From positions 62,001-126,000 of the forward strand of contig CBDEGT010000002.1 of assembly GCA_965237965.1 (NCBI GenBank): a DNA stretch of 64,000 bases, given 5' to 3'. Source of the DNA: UBA2988 sp965237965 (GTDB lineage: Bacteria > Gemmatimonadota > Gemmatimonadetes > Longimicrobiales > Gaopeijiaceae). Below are positions 35,188-45,181 of this stretch, one piece after another. Within the stretch, counting starts at the first letter, position 1; each line of letters starts with the position of its first letter. The position numbers were made by a program, and so were the translations under genes. The notes beneath the pieces were generated by a model. The model was not told where the DNA came from. It was given only the letters and a program-made list of their open reading frames with translations, and searched no databases.

Positions 35188-36811
35188 GAATTCAAGAGGT
35201 CGTCGCAACACCTCAGGAAAGAGGAGGAGTTGCGATGGCGGCAAGCAAGCGCCGACGGTCGGATCGAGCTTTGCGTCCGCCGATGGGTTCACCCGGTCGT
35301 CCCCCGTTGGGGCGCCGGGAGCATCGGCAGAGGTTTTGGGAAGAAGTTGCTCGAGGGCTGTCGAGCGAGGAGTCGGCGGTGGCAGCCGGCGTGTCTCCCG
35401 CTGTTGGGGCGCGCTGGTTTCGCCAATGTGGTGGCATGCCACCTTTCAGTCTTCGTCCTCTGTCGGGGCGCTACCTATCGTTCGTCGAGCGAGAAGAGAT
35501 TGCGGTTCTTCAAGCCCGCGGTTGTGGCGTACGTGAGATCGCCCGGCAGTTGCGCCGCTCATCGTCGACGATCTCGCGAGAACTGCGGCGGAACGCAGCA
35601 ACGCGAAGTGGAAACCTCGAGTATCGAGCCACGACCGCCCAATGGCATGCCGATCGGCGAGCGAAGCGTCCGAAAGTTGCCAAACTCGCTGCGAACGGCG
35701 AACTGAGGCAGTATGTGCAGGATCGCCTCGGAGGCCTGATCGCGGCTCCAGACGGGGCGGCCGTGCCGGGCCCAAATGTACGCTGGGTCGGGCGTCGCCG
35801 TGGTCGCCGACAAGACCGGCGGTGGGCGGCCTCGTGGAGTCCTGAGCAGATCGCCAACAGGCTACGGGTCGACTTCCCCGATGATGAGTCCATGCGGATA
35901 TCGCACGAAGCCATTTACCAGGCGCTCTACGTTCAGGGACGCGGTGCGCTGCGTCGGGAGCTGACGGCGTGCCTTCGGACGGGACGCGCGCTACGGGTGC
36001 CTCGAGCTCGCGCCCGCAGACGGGGTAAGACGTTCGTTCGCCCCGAGATCATGATCAGCGAGCGACCGGCCGAGGCGGACGACCGCGCCGTTCCTGGGCA
36101 CTGGGAAGGCGACCTAATCCTGGGGTTAAGCAGCTCGGCGATCGGAACGCTGGTCGAGCGAACCTCCCGGTTCACCATGCTCCTCCACCTCCCTCGCCTC
36201 CACAGACACGACGAGCCCAGGACCAAGAACGGGCCAGCGTTGGCTGGGCACGGCGCCGAAGCCGTCCGGGACGCGATCGCTTCGTCGATCACGACCCTGC
36301 CCGAGCAACTCCGCCGGTCTCTGACGTGGGACCAGGGAGCAGAGATGGCTCAGCACGCACAGCTTCGCATCGACACTGGGCTGGCCGTCTACTTCTGCGA
36401 CCCACAGAGCCCGTGGCAGCGCGGCACGAACGAAAACACCAACGGCTTGTTGAGACAGTACTTCCCCAAAGGCACTGACCTCAGCAAACATACCGCTGAC
36501 GATCTCGCCGCCGTCGCGGCCGCTCTTAACAGCCGCCCCCGCAAGACCCTCGGTTGGAAAACCCCGGCGGAAACCCTGGAAGATCTCTTACATCGCTGAA
36601 CCGGACCTCCACCTTGCGCTGAGTTCTCAACAGCTCCGGTATCTCCTGCCTTCCACGACCTTCGGTCGCTTCTGACTCCCTCGGAATTGGAGAGATCAAG
36701 AACCCCCTCTGTCTGGACCCCGTCGCCCTCGCCAATCTATTGTCCAGTGGAATCGGGGGCGCAAAAACCCCCTTCAACACGGTGCTGTTGCGACGACCCC
36801 TTGAAACCACC
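35188..36811 (+). mobile_element. IS30-family element inserted in IS3 orfB
   Basis: About 1.6 kb. Ends share TTCAAG-R-GGTCGTCGCAACA as inverted repeats (left near 35190, right near 36787-36806). The right junction is C-A-A then TACCTC, in the HSDRGGQ/Y codons of orfB. 211 bp of noncoding DNA lie between the transposase stop and the right end. Confidence 0.8.
35235..36599 (+). CDS. IS30-family transposase (copy 2, complete)
   Basis: 454 residues with helix-turn-helix (RSSSTISRELRRNAATRSG), DDE core HWEGDLILG, LVERTSRFTMLLHLP, LTWDQGAEMAQH and the terminal NENTNGLLRQYFPKGTDLS and LNSRPRKTLGWKTPAE. It differs at many positions from the truncated copy at 26723-27948, so the two are not recent duplicates. 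Complete. Confidence 0.9.
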   Translation: MAASKRRRSDRALRPPMGSPGRPPLGRREHRQRFWEEVARGLSSEESAVAAGVSPAVGARWFRQCGGMPPFSLRPLSGRYLSFVEREEIAVLQARGCGVREIARQLRRSSSTISRELRRNAATRSGNLEYRATTAQWHADRRAKRPKVAKLAANGELRQYVQDRLGGLIAAPDGAAVPGPNVRWVGRRRGRRQDRRWAASWSPEQIANRLRVDFPDDESMRISHEAIYQALYVQGRGALRRELTACLRTGRALRVPRARARRRGKTFVRPEIMISERPAEADDRAVPGHWEGDLILGLSSSAIGTLVERTSRFTMLLHLPRLHRHDEPRTKNGPALAGHGAEAVRDAIASSITTLPEQLRRSLTWDQGAEMAQHAQLRIDTGLAVYFCDPQSPWQRGTNENTNGLLRQYFPKGTDLSKHTADDLAAVAAALNSRPRKTLGWKTPAETLEDLLHR

Positions 36812-36814
36812 CAA

Positions 36815-37120
36815 TACCTCTCTATACGGTATACGGAGCGGCTGGCTGACGCGGGCATCGAGCCGTCCGTGGGAAGCAAAGGAGATTCCTACGACAACGC
36901 GTTGGCCGAATCGATCATCGGCCTGTTCAAGACGGAGATGATCCGACGGAACGGGCCCTGGCGTAACCTGGAAGACGTCGAATTCGCCACGCTCGAGTGG
37001 GTCTGGTGGTTCAATCACCACCGTCTGCTCGAACCCATTGGGTACGTTCCCCCAGTGGAGAGGGAGCAGGAGTATTACCGGAACCTGAGCGCCCCGGCCA
37101 GGCTGGTGGCACTCAACTAA
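36815..37120 (+). pseudogene. IS3-family OrfB, 3' part (copy 2)
   Basis: Encodes YLSIRYTERLADAGIEPSVG, GDSYDNALAESIIGLFKTE (catalytic Glu) and WWFNHHRLLEPIGYVPP, the C-terminal third of IS3-type transposases, ending at a normal stop. Continues the orfB interrupted at 35187. Confidence 0.85.
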
Positions 37121-37150
37121 ACAAGTCTCCGGAGAAGCCGGGGCGATTCA

Positions 37151-39055
37151 CGTTGACGCTGTAACGCTCTCGCCCTTCCACGGTCCGGGTGACGTTCATG
37201 CCACCCACCGCGGTCATGATCGTCTTCTGGACGTCGGCCATGCTGAGCCCGTAACGGGCCGCCGCCTGCCGGTCCACATCCACCTCTACGTACTTCCCTC
37301 CGATGGCTCGCTCGGCGAAGACGGAGGCCGTACCCTCCACCATGGGGAGGAGGCCCTCGATCTCTTTGCCGATCGCTTCGAGTGTGGCGAGATCTGGGCC
37401 GAAGAGCTTGATGCCGACCGGGGTCTTCAGATCAGGAGACGGTGCCTGAGCATGAAGCCCAGGGTCGGGCGGTAGAACCTCAGCGCCGCTCGGTTGATCG
37501 GGTTCTCCTCCTCCGACCTGATCTTCCCCCGGATGAACGCCCCCATCGCCACCGGCACAAGCGTGATGGCCAGCAGCGCCGACGCGGCCATGGCCAGAGT
37601 CTTGGTCAGCGCCAGGGGCTTGAACAGGCGCCCCTCCTGCGCGACCAGGGAGAAGATGGGTAGGAAGCTCAGCGTAATGATGAGCAGCGAGAGGAACAGC
37701 GCCGGCCCCACCTCCTTGGACGCATCCAACGAAAGCTGCCAGGAGGAGCGGGTGCCGCCGTCTCGCTCGTTGCGCTCCATGTGCTTGTGCATGTTTTCGA
37801 TCATGACGATCGCGCCGTCCACCATGGCCCCGAGCGCGATGGCGATGCCGCCCAGGCTCATGATGTTTGCGTTGACGCCGAGCCAGCGCATGACGAGGAA
37901 GGACATGAGCACGCCCACCGGCAGCGTGACGATGGCGACCAGGGCACTGCGGGCGTGCATGAGGAAGACGATCGCCACCATCGCCACGATCAGGCTTTCT
38001 TCCAAAAGCTTCTCCCTGAGCGTCTCGATGGCGCGGTGGATGAGGTCGCTCCGGTCGTAGCCGACCACGATCTCCACGCCCTCAGGTAGGGAGCGCTGGA
38101 TCGCGGCCATCCTCTCCTTGACCCGCTCGATCACCTGGAGGGGATTCTCGCCGAACCGCATGATCACGACCCCGCTGGTCACCTCTCCCTGGCGTATGCG
38201 CCCGTCCTCTGCTCGCCACGCCAGGTCCGCCATACCCCGCCGGATCTCGGGGCCCACGTGAACGCGGGCCACGTCGCCCACGGTGACGGGCGTGCCGCCG
38301 GGCCCTAATCCAATGGCAACAGACTCCACGTCCTCGATCGAGCCCAGGTAGCCGAGGCCGCGGACCATGTACTCGCTCCCGCCCAGCTCCAGGACCCGTC
38401 CGCCCACATCCAGGTTCGATTCGCGGAGCGCTCTCAGGACCCGGGAGAGCGGGATCTCGTATGCCAGCAGCCGCTCCGGCTCGAGTTCCACTTGGTACTG
38501 CTTCTCGAGCCCGCCCAAGGTCGCGACCTCGCTCACCCCCGGGACCGCGGTGAGCTGATAGCGCACGTACCAGTCCTGGAGGCTCCGGAGCTCCGCGTTG
38601 TCGAGCTTCCCGCTCCGGTCCAGCAGGACGTACTGCATGACCCAGCCGACCCCCGTCGCGTCGGGGCCGAGCTGCGGCTGCACCTCCTCAGGTACCTTGT
38701 CGCCGATCCCGTTCAGGTACTCGAGCACGCGGGAGCGTGCCCAGTACAGGTCCACGTCGTCCTCGAACACCACGTACACGAAGGAGCGCCCGAACTGGCT
38801 AATGCCCCGCACGTACTTCGTGCTCGGAACCTTGAGCAGCTCCGTCGAGAGCGGATAGGTGACCTGGTCTTCGACGACCTGGGGCGCCTGCCCCCTCCAT
38901 TCCGTCTGCACGATGACCTGTACATCGGAAAGGTCGGGGATGGCGTCCACCGGGGTCGTGAGCATCGCCCAGCCACCGAAGCCCACGATCGCCACGGTAC
39001 CCAGAACGACGAAGAACTTGTTGTCGAAGGACCACTCGATGATGCGCCGCAGCAT
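37151..39055 (-). pseudogene. cusA: CusA/CzcA-type heavy-metal RND efflux pump, broken
   Basis: 37427-39055 encodes the first 542 residues of a heavy-metal RND pump: first membrane helix VVLGTVAIVGFGGWAMLT, PDLSDVQVIV, the porter domain, and helices including LGAMVDGAIVMIENMHKHME. The frame then stops just after RHRLLI; downstream, in another frame, LKTPVGIKLFGPDLATLEAI and AERAIGGKYVEVDVDRQAA continue a later part of the protein up to the IS3 end. Roughly 200 residues are deleted at the join and the C-terminus is lost to IS3. Non-functional. Confidence 0.85.
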
Positions 39056-39057
39056 GA

Positions 39058-39690
39058 TTAGCGCCCTCCCGTGGAGTCGGGACGGGCCATTCCGCCGGCA
39101 TCCATGTCCATGCTGTCCATCCCTTGCATGCCGCCCATGTCCGTTCCCTCCATGCCGGACATCTCCATCTGCTGCATGCCCCCCATGTCCATTCCTGCCA
39201 TGTCGGACATGTTCATCTGCGCCATCATCGCCTTGATCACCTCGGCGAGGTTCGACTCGGAGTCGAGGAGGAATTGCGCCGAGGTGACCACGCGCTGGCC
39301 GGGCTCCACGCCGTCGACGACCTGCACGAGTCCCTCACCGCGCACGCCGAGCACCAGTTCGTGCGGCATGATCTCGCCAGCGCCCATGTCCACAAAAGCA
39401 ACCGCACGCTCACCCGAATACAGTACGGCGGAGACCGGAACGGTCAGCGCCTCGCCCAGGTCGGAGGCGAAGCGCACAGTGGCGTACATCCCCGGCTTGA
39501 GCTGTCTGCCGGGGTTGGCCAGCGCGATCCTCGCACGCATGGAGCGGGTACGGTCCGCCAGCGTCGGGTAGACGTACTCGATGGTGCCTGAGAACGTTCG
39601 GCCGGGGAGCGCAGCCACTTCGACCTCTGCGGGCATGCCTTCGCGGACAAGGCCAATGTCAGCCTCGAAGACCTCGGCGCTGCGCGGCAG
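39058..39690 (-). pseudogene. cusB: CusB-type membrane fusion protein, C-terminal part
   Basis: Encodes EVFEADIGLVREGMPAEVEV, the beta-barrel domain (FSGTIEYVYPTLADRTRSMR) and membrane-proximal domain of a periplasmic adaptor, ending in a Met/Gly/Asp-rich metal-binding-like tail (DMGGMQQMEMSGMEGTD). The N-terminal half, including signal and hairpin, is missing; the sequence joins directly to a cusC-like fragment near 39690. Next to cusA as expected for the efflux operon. Confidence 0.8.
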
Positions 39691-40219
39691 TCCCCACCCC
39701 GTACTTCGCAGACGTGAGCTCGGCGAAGTCCCCCACCAGCGTCTCGTTACGGCCCGTGACCGCGATGGCCTGATTCACGAAGTAGACCTGGTAGTAGGTC
39801 GACTTCACGTCGGCGAGGACCTGATCCCGCACGCGCTCCACCTCCCACTCCGAGGTCTCGGCTTGGAGCCGCGCCACCTCCTCCCTGAGTCCAAGCTTGC
39901 CCGGCCAGGGGAGCATGGCACTCAATTGCACTTGGGCCATCGTCATCATGTTCCCGCTCAGACGGGGCCGCGCCACCGGCACGTTCATGAGGCCGATCCC
40001 GACCATCGGGTCGGGCAAGGCCCCTGCCTGGGGCACGCGGGCGGCCGCTGCCTCCGCCGCCCGCTTTGCGGCCGCGATCCGCGGGTTGACGGAATCGGCC
40101 TCGGCCAGCAGTGCCGGGAGCGCCACGTCCTGGGCGGAGAGCGACTCGGTGCAGGCCATCAGCCATGCGCCTAGACGCGTTGAGATCCTGATCGTTCTCA
40201 TTCCCTTCGTGCGAATCAT
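39690..40219 (-). pseudogene. cusC: CusC/TolC-type outer-membrane factor, N-terminal part
   Basis: An N-terminal piece of an outer-membrane efflux protein: PALLAEADSVNPRIAAAKRA, ALPDPMVGIGLMNVP, MAQVQLSAMLPWPGKLGLRE and ADVKSTYYQVYFVNQAIAV. It ends at AKYGVGTA, where a full protein would continue for another ~250 residues; instead it runs into the cusB remnant. The deletion therefore fused the first and second genes of the operon. Confidence 0.75.
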
Positions 40220-40391
40220 GCTCTCGAGTCCTCTCATAGTCCGTTTCCGATTCCCGCCCCAACCACACACGAGGGCGTCCGGATGGGACACCCGAGGTAG
40301 TCTGGGGCTGCTCCGACGCCGCTCATGCGGTGCCGGTGGCGTTGCTGGGTTTGGAAGGGCGGGGACCGGAAGGAACTCCGGCCCTCGTGGA

Positions 40392-40778
40392 CTACGCCCG
40401 AGGGGGGTGGAAGAGGGTGTGCGTCAGCAGGAGGTAGGGCGGGACCTCATCGAGGAGGATCCAGGCCGTCGGCAGGGGCGAGATCATGATCTCCACTGAG
40501 ACCACGGCAGGCAGGGAGACGCTGGGGACCCAGCACTGGCCCATCACCGAACAGAAGGGACAGTTGCCACCCTCGTGATCGGCATCATCCCCGTGGTGTT
40601 GCACGGCCATGAACATGCGGGTGGCAACAGCTCCGTCGGACTCGACCTCGCCTAAGGCCGCCGCGCTCCTCGCCGGCATGGGTGCGCACGTCGACGCCAC
40701 GACCGCTTCCGTGAAGGAGAGGGCCATCGCTGCGGAGGCGAGAGTGCCGGCCAGAATGCGCGTACGTCGCTTGATCAT
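40392..40778 (-). CDS. Small exported metal-operon protein, function unknown
   Basis: 128 residues from ATG 40778 with a signal peptide (LAGTLASAAMALSFTEAVVA), a His/Asp/Cys cluster (VQHHGDDADHEGGNCPFCSV) and a later hydrophobic helix. Small His- and CxxC-containing membrane-linked proteins often accompany copper/silver efflux operons, and this lies 170 bp upstream of cusC in the same direction. Metal binding is inferred from the residues; no family assigned. Confidence 0.55.
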   Translation of the reverse strand: MIKRRTRILAGTLASAAMALSFTEAVVASTCAPMPARSAAALGEVESDGAVATRMFMAVQHHGDDADHEGGNCPFCSVMGQCWVPSVSLPAVVSVEIMISPLPTAWILLDEVPPYLLLTHTLFHPPRA

Positions 40779-41049
40779 GGATCCGGAAGAAGGATACGAC
40801 TTACGGTACACTCGAGGGTCCGAAAGGGATTCGGGCCCCCGGGCTGCTCGCTAGGGGAAGCTCTGAGCAAGGCCCTTCTGGGGGCGGTGCGAGACGGAGG
40901 GAGCCGGTTTCAGCGGTCTTGGGGGCGATGACGGGCTGAAAACGCGCCCAACCGGCATGTTCTGGCCGATGATCCCCTCGTTGCGCCCCGCGTGGGCGGA
41001 TGTTTCCCGCGCCGGCCGCTCACGCCGTCGAATAGCGGCCCGCCACAAG

Positions 41050-42256
41050 GGAAGGTCTGAACAACCCCATTTTGGGAGGAACGCGATCGGTTGCGGTTCG
41101 AAGATCCGGTTACGAAGGCCTATCGGAGCGATGAAGTGTTGGCTGGCGCGCCGGATAAACGGTCCGAACCGTCAGGAAGTCGCTTCGATGTGTCCGGCTC
41201 CCGCCCTCGCGCGGCCCATGGGCGCATGGGCCCCGCGTTATCCGGTCGCGTAGCGGCCAGCGATGAGCAGATTCGAGAACCCGAGCAGCAACGCGATGCG
41301 CTGCGTGTTCTTCGCCAGTCCCCGGTAGCGCACCTTACCGTACCCGAAGCGCCGCTTCACATACAAGAACGGATGCTCCACCTTCGCCCGCACCGATGCC
41401 TTGCGCTTCTCGGCCGCCGCCTCGGCGCCGTCCCGATCGAGCAGGCGACGCTTGCCCGGCTTCATCGCCACCTGCCAGGCGACGCCGCAACCCCTGTTCT
41501 CCGGGCGCTTGTCCACACCCTGGTAGCCCGCGTCGCCCCATGCCTCCGTCTCGTCACCATGCAGCAGCACGCACGCCTGCGTCACGTCCGCCGCGTTGGC
41601 GGCCGTCGTCGCCAAGCTGTGCGCCAGACCCGATTCGGCGTCCACCCCGATATGCGCCTTCATCCCGAAGTACCACTGGTTTCCCTTCTTCGTCTGGTGC
41701 ATCTCCGGATCCCGTTCTCCCCTGCGGTTCTTCGTCGACGACGGCGCGTCAATGATGCTCGCATCCACGATCGTCCCCGTCTTCAACCGATGCCCGAGAG
41801 ACGCCAGATGCACATTGATCTCCTCGAACAACCCCATCCCCAAGCCCTGCGTCTCCAGCAGGTGGCGGAAGTTCAGGATCGTCGTCTCGTCCGGCAAAGG
41901 ACCGCTCAGGCGCAGACCCGCAAAGCGGCGCACCGACTCCACCTCGTAGAGCAGATCCTCCATGCCCGGATCGCTCAAGTTGTAGAACAGCTGCACACAA
42001 TGAACCCGCAGCATCACCCCAAGCGGATAGGGGCGGCGGCCACGGCCAGCCTTCGCATAGAACGGCTCGATCCGATCCTCCAGCTGTTGCCAGGGAATCA
42101 GCCCCTCCATCTTCTCCAGGAAGATCTCCCGGCGCGTCCGCCGCTTCTTCGAATCGTACTCCAGTTCCGCAAAAGTCATCTGAAGCTCCATGGCCCGCTC
42201 ACAGCTCCCCGGTCGTTTCATACCACGAAACTACACCCGTCTTGTTCAGAGCTTCC
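41050..42256 (-). mobile_element. IS5-family element, copy B1
   Basis: 1,207 bp with ends GGAAGGTCTGAACAA and the complement of GGAAGCTCTGAACAA, flanked by the 4-bp duplication CAAG. Same length as copy B2 (43975-45181) and inverted relative to it. Confidence 0.92.
41238..42221 (-). CDS. IS5-family transposase (copy B1)
   Basis: 327 residues, related to but distinct from copy A: N-terminal domain EPFYAKAGRGRRPYPLGVML, then TIVDASIIDAPSSTKN, GDAGYQGVDKRPE and AKVEHPFLYVKRRFGYGKV. Intact DDE residues. The protein equals that of copy B2 residue for residue. The start could also be ATG 42191. Confidence 0.92.
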   Translation of the reverse strand: MKRPGSCERAMELQMTFAELEYDSKKRRTRREIFLEKMEGLIPWQQLEDRIEPFYAKAGRGRRPYPLGVMLRVHCVQLFYNLSDPGMEDLLYEVESVRRFAGLRLSGPLPDETTILNFRHLLETQGLGMGLFEEINVHLASLGHRLKTGTIVDASIIDAPSSTKNRRGERDPEMHQTKKGNQWYFGMKAHIGVDAESGLAHSLATTAANAADVTQACVLLHGDETEAWGDAGYQGVDKRPENRGCGVAWQVAMKPGKRRLLDRDGAEAAAEKRKASVRAKVEHPFLYVKRRFGYGKVRYRGLAKNTQRIALLLGFSNLLIAGRYATG

Positions 42257-43181
42257 CAAGCAGGTTCGCGAAGCCCAGGAGCAGCGCGATCCGTTCCATG
42301 TTCTTGGCCAGCCCGCGGTAGCGAACCTTCCGGTAACCGAAGCGGCGCTTCACATACAGGAACGGGTGCTCCACCTTTGCCCGCACCGAGGCCTTGTCCC
42401 GCTCGCGCAGCCACCGCGCCCCGCCCTGCTCCAGGAGCCGCCGCCGCCCCGGTCTCATCGCCACATGCCACTGCACCGGACGGCCTCCCGTGTCCACCCA
42501 CTTCTCGATCCCCCGGTAGCCCGCGTCCGCCCACACCTCCTCCTCGCCGCCGTGAAGCAACGCCCCCGCCTCCCGAAGATCGTGCGTGTTCGCCGGCGTC
42601 GCCCGCACGCCATGCACCAGTCCCGTCTCCGCGTCCACCCCGATGTGCGCCTTCATCCCGAAGTGCCACTCGTTGCCCTTCCTCGTCTGATGCATCTCCG
42701 GATCCCGCGCCCCCTCCCGGTTCTTCGTCGATGACGGCGCCGCGATGATGCTCGCGTCCACGATCGTCCCCGCCCGCACCCGGTAGCCCCGCTCCGCCAG
42801 GTGCGCGTTGATCTCCTCGAACAAACCACGCCCCAGCCTGTGCCGCTCCAGCAGGTGCCGAAAGTTCAGAATCGTCGTCTCGTCCGGCAGCGGACCCGTC
42901 AAACGCAGCCCCGCGAACCGCCGCACCGACTCGATCTCGTACAGCATGTCCTCCATCCCCGGGTCGCTCAGGTTGTAGAACAGCTGCACGCAGTGAATCC
43001 TCAGCATCGCCGCCAACGGGTACGGCTGCCGCCCCCGCCCCGCCTTCGGATACAACGGCCGAATCCGCGCCTCCAGACGCTCCCACGGAATCAGCGCCTC
43101 CATCCGCTCCAGAAACAGCTCCCGCCGCGTCCGCCGCTTCTTCCCCTCGTACTCCACATCCGCGAACGTCACCTGCTCCAT
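42246..43181 (-). pseudogene. IS5-family transposase (copy A2), interrupted
   Basis: Identical to the A1 transposase for about 308 residues (MEQVTFADVEYEG through ALLLGFANLL) and then broken by the B1 element; the last codons (AGRYSTA) lie on the far side at about 41030-41045. The final residues of the present frame come from the B1 end. Confidence 0.9.
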
Positions 43182-43443
43182 CGTCCGCCTCCCCGATCGT
43201 CCCGCTCAGCCCTTGAACTCCCGCCCCGTAAATCTAATGTCCCAGGGACCGACTTATTCAGAGTATTCCTAGCTCTAAAGACCGTCTACGCGGGGGATCA
43301 GACTCCCGGCACTCTATACATATGCTTGACTGGCCCGCGGGTCCCTCGCGGCTCGCGAAAGGGACCCACCAGCGGGACGGGTCCTCCTCCAGGGCGGGGC
43401 TGTTCAGCCAGCCCGAAGCCTCAATGACTAGGACGCCGCACTG

Positions 43444-43737
43444 TCAGTGCGGCGCGAACGCGCTCAGGACGGGGTCTTGAGCTGGATTGTTGGGATAGTT
43501 GTGCAGCGGCAGGATGTGCGGGTGCTGCAGGTTCGCGGTCGTCTTGATCTCGGCCAGGAACCGCTCGGCCCCGACTACAGCGGCTAGCTCAGGTTTCAGA
43601 ACCTTGAGCGCGACCTTGCGCTCGTGCCGGAGGTCGTCGGCCAGGTAGACCGTCGCCATCCCGCCCTCGCCGAGCTGGCGCTCGATGCGGTAGCGGCCTT
43701 CGAGAGCCGCGTTCAGGCGGTCAGGCACATCGCTCAT
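43444..43737 (-). pseudogene. Serine/threonine kinase 5' fragment, copy 4 (longest)
   Basis: 97 codons from ATG 43737: LNAALEGRYRIERQLGE, GGMATVYLADDLRHERKVAL (glycine loop and the ATP-binding Lys in VALKVLKPEL), helix C with AERFLAEIKTTANLQHPHIL. It stops after HPHILPLHN by loss of homology, so only the first part of the N-lobe remains. AT-rich TATAGATAATAG at about 43779-43790 upstream could be a promoter -10 region. Confidence 0.8.
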
Positions 43738-43974
43738 GCTGACTCCCAGGGAGAACGGAGTCCTAGGCCATGCAGCGATCTATTATCTATAGGGAGGCGG
43801 CTACAGTTTGGGATGAGAAGGGGGGGATGGCCAGCCTCCCGGCCACGGAGTCGCAAGACTTCAAGCGCTCCAGAACGCAAACGGGCTCAATGGCCCCAAT
43901 CGACCGTGGGAGACTGGCCAAATGGACACTACCCCCAAGCAGGTGACCGGTGTCGACGTAAGCGATCGCTTTAG

Positions 43975-45181
43975 GGAAGCTCTGAACAAGACGGGTGTAG
44001 TTTCGTGGTATGAAACGACCGGGGAGCTGTGAGCGGGCCATGGAGCTTCAGATGACTTTTGCGGAACTGGAGTACGATTCGAAGAAGCGGCGGACGCGCC
44101 GGGAGATCTTCCTGGAGAAGATGGAGGGGCTGATTCCCTGGCAACAGCTGGAGGATCGGATCGAGCCGTTCTATGCGAAGGCTGGCCGTGGCCGCCGCCC
44201 CTATCCGCTTGGGGTGATGCTGCGGGTTCATTGTGTGCAGCTGTTCTACAACTTGAGCGATCCGGGCATGGAGGATCTGCTCTACGAGGTGGAGTCGGTG
44301 CGCCGCTTTGCGGGTCTGCGCCTGAGCGGTCCTTTGCCGGACGAGACGACGATCCTGAACTTCCGCCACCTGCTGGAGACGCAGGGCTTGGGGATGGGGT
44401 TGTTCGAGGAGATCAATGTGCATCTGGCGTCTCTCGGGCATCGGTTGAAGACGGGGACGATCGTGGATGCGAGCATCATTGACGCGCCGTCGTCGACGAA
44501 GAACCGCAGGGGAGAACGGGATCCGGAGATGCACCAGACGAAGAAGGGAAACCAGTGGTACTTCGGGATGAAGGCGCATATCGGGGTGGACGCCGAATCG
44601 GGTCTGGCGCACAGCTTGGCGACGACGGCCGCCAACGCGGCGGACGTGACGCAGGCGTGCGTGCTGCTGCATGGTGACGAGACGGAGGCATGGGGCGACG
44701 CGGGCTACCAGGGTGTGGACAAGCGCCCGGAGAACAGGGGTTGCGGCGTCGCCTGGCAGGTGGCGATGAAGCCGGGCAAGCGTCGCCTGCTCGATCGGGA
44801 CGGCGCCGAGGCGGCGGCCGAGAAGCGCAAGGCATCGGTGCGGGCGAAGGTGGAGCATCCGTTCTTGTATGTGAAGCGGCGCTTCGGGTACGGTAAGGTG
44901 CGCTACCGGGGACTGGCGAAGAACACGCAGCGCATCGCGTTGCTGCTCGGGTTCTCGAATCTGCTCATCGCTGGCCGCTACGCGACCGGATAACGCGGGG
45001 CCCATGCGCCCATGGGCCGCGCGAGGGCGGGAGCCGGACACATCGAAGCGACTTCCTGACGGTTCGGACCGTTTATCCGGCGCGCCAGCCAACACTTCAT
45101 CGCTCCGATAGGCCTTCGTAACCGGATCTTCGAACCGCAACCGATCGCGTTCCTCCCAAAATGGGGTTGTTCAGACCTTCC
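43975..45181 (+). mobile_element. IS5-family element, copy B2
   Basis: 1,207 bp flanked by TTAG at 43971-43974 and 45182-45185 (YTAR target). Inverted relative to copy B1. The two copies bracket the rest of copy A2 and kinase fragment 4. Confidence 0.95.
44010..44993 (+). CDS. IS5-family transposase (copy B2)
   Basis: 327 residues, same protein as copy B1, with TIVDASIIDAPSSTKN, GDAGYQGVDKRPE and VEHPFLYVKRRFGYGK. Complete and apparently functional. Confidence 0.92.
   Translation: MKRPGSCERAMELQMTFAELEYDSKKRRTRREIFLEKMEGLIPWQQLEDRIEPFYAKAGRGRRPYPLGVMLRVHCVQLFYNLSDPGMEDLLYEVESVRRFAGLRLSGPLPDETTILNFRHLLETQGLGMGLFEEINVHLASLGHRLKTGTIVDASIIDAPSSTKNRRGERDPEMHQTKKGNQWYFGMKAHIGVDAESGLAHSLATTAANAADVTQACVLLHGDETEAWGDAGYQGVDKRPENRGCGVAWQVAMKPGKRRLLDRDGAEAAAEKRKASVRAKVEHPFLYVKRRFGYGKVRYRGLAKNTQRIALLLGFSNLLIAGRYATG

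Larger units (their letters stand above)
34287..37150 (+). mobile_element. IS3-family element interrupted by IS30 (copy 2)
   Basis: Inverted terminal repeats TGAATCGCCCCGG at 34287 and its complement ending at 37150. OrfA is intact; orfB is split by an IS30 element between about 35188 and 36811. No 3-bp target duplication is seen (flanks TAC and CGT), and the right flank lies inside cusA while the left lies before the peroxiredoxin gene, so a deletion or recombination followed insertion. Confidence 0.85.
40855..43268 (-). mobile_element. IS5-family element copy A2, split by IS5 copy B1
   Basis: CTAG target duplications at 40851-40854 and 43269-43272. Sequence matches copy A1 except for one extra G at the left end and a 1,207-bp IS5-type B element at 41050-42256 that is itself flanked by CAAG (41046-41049, 42257-42260). 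Removing the insert leaves 1,203 bp against 1,202 for A1. Confidence 0.9.

Noticed and set aside
41091..42734. 547-codon plus-strand frame across IS5 copies
   Set aside because: Antisense of two IS5 transposases, spanning an IS junction.
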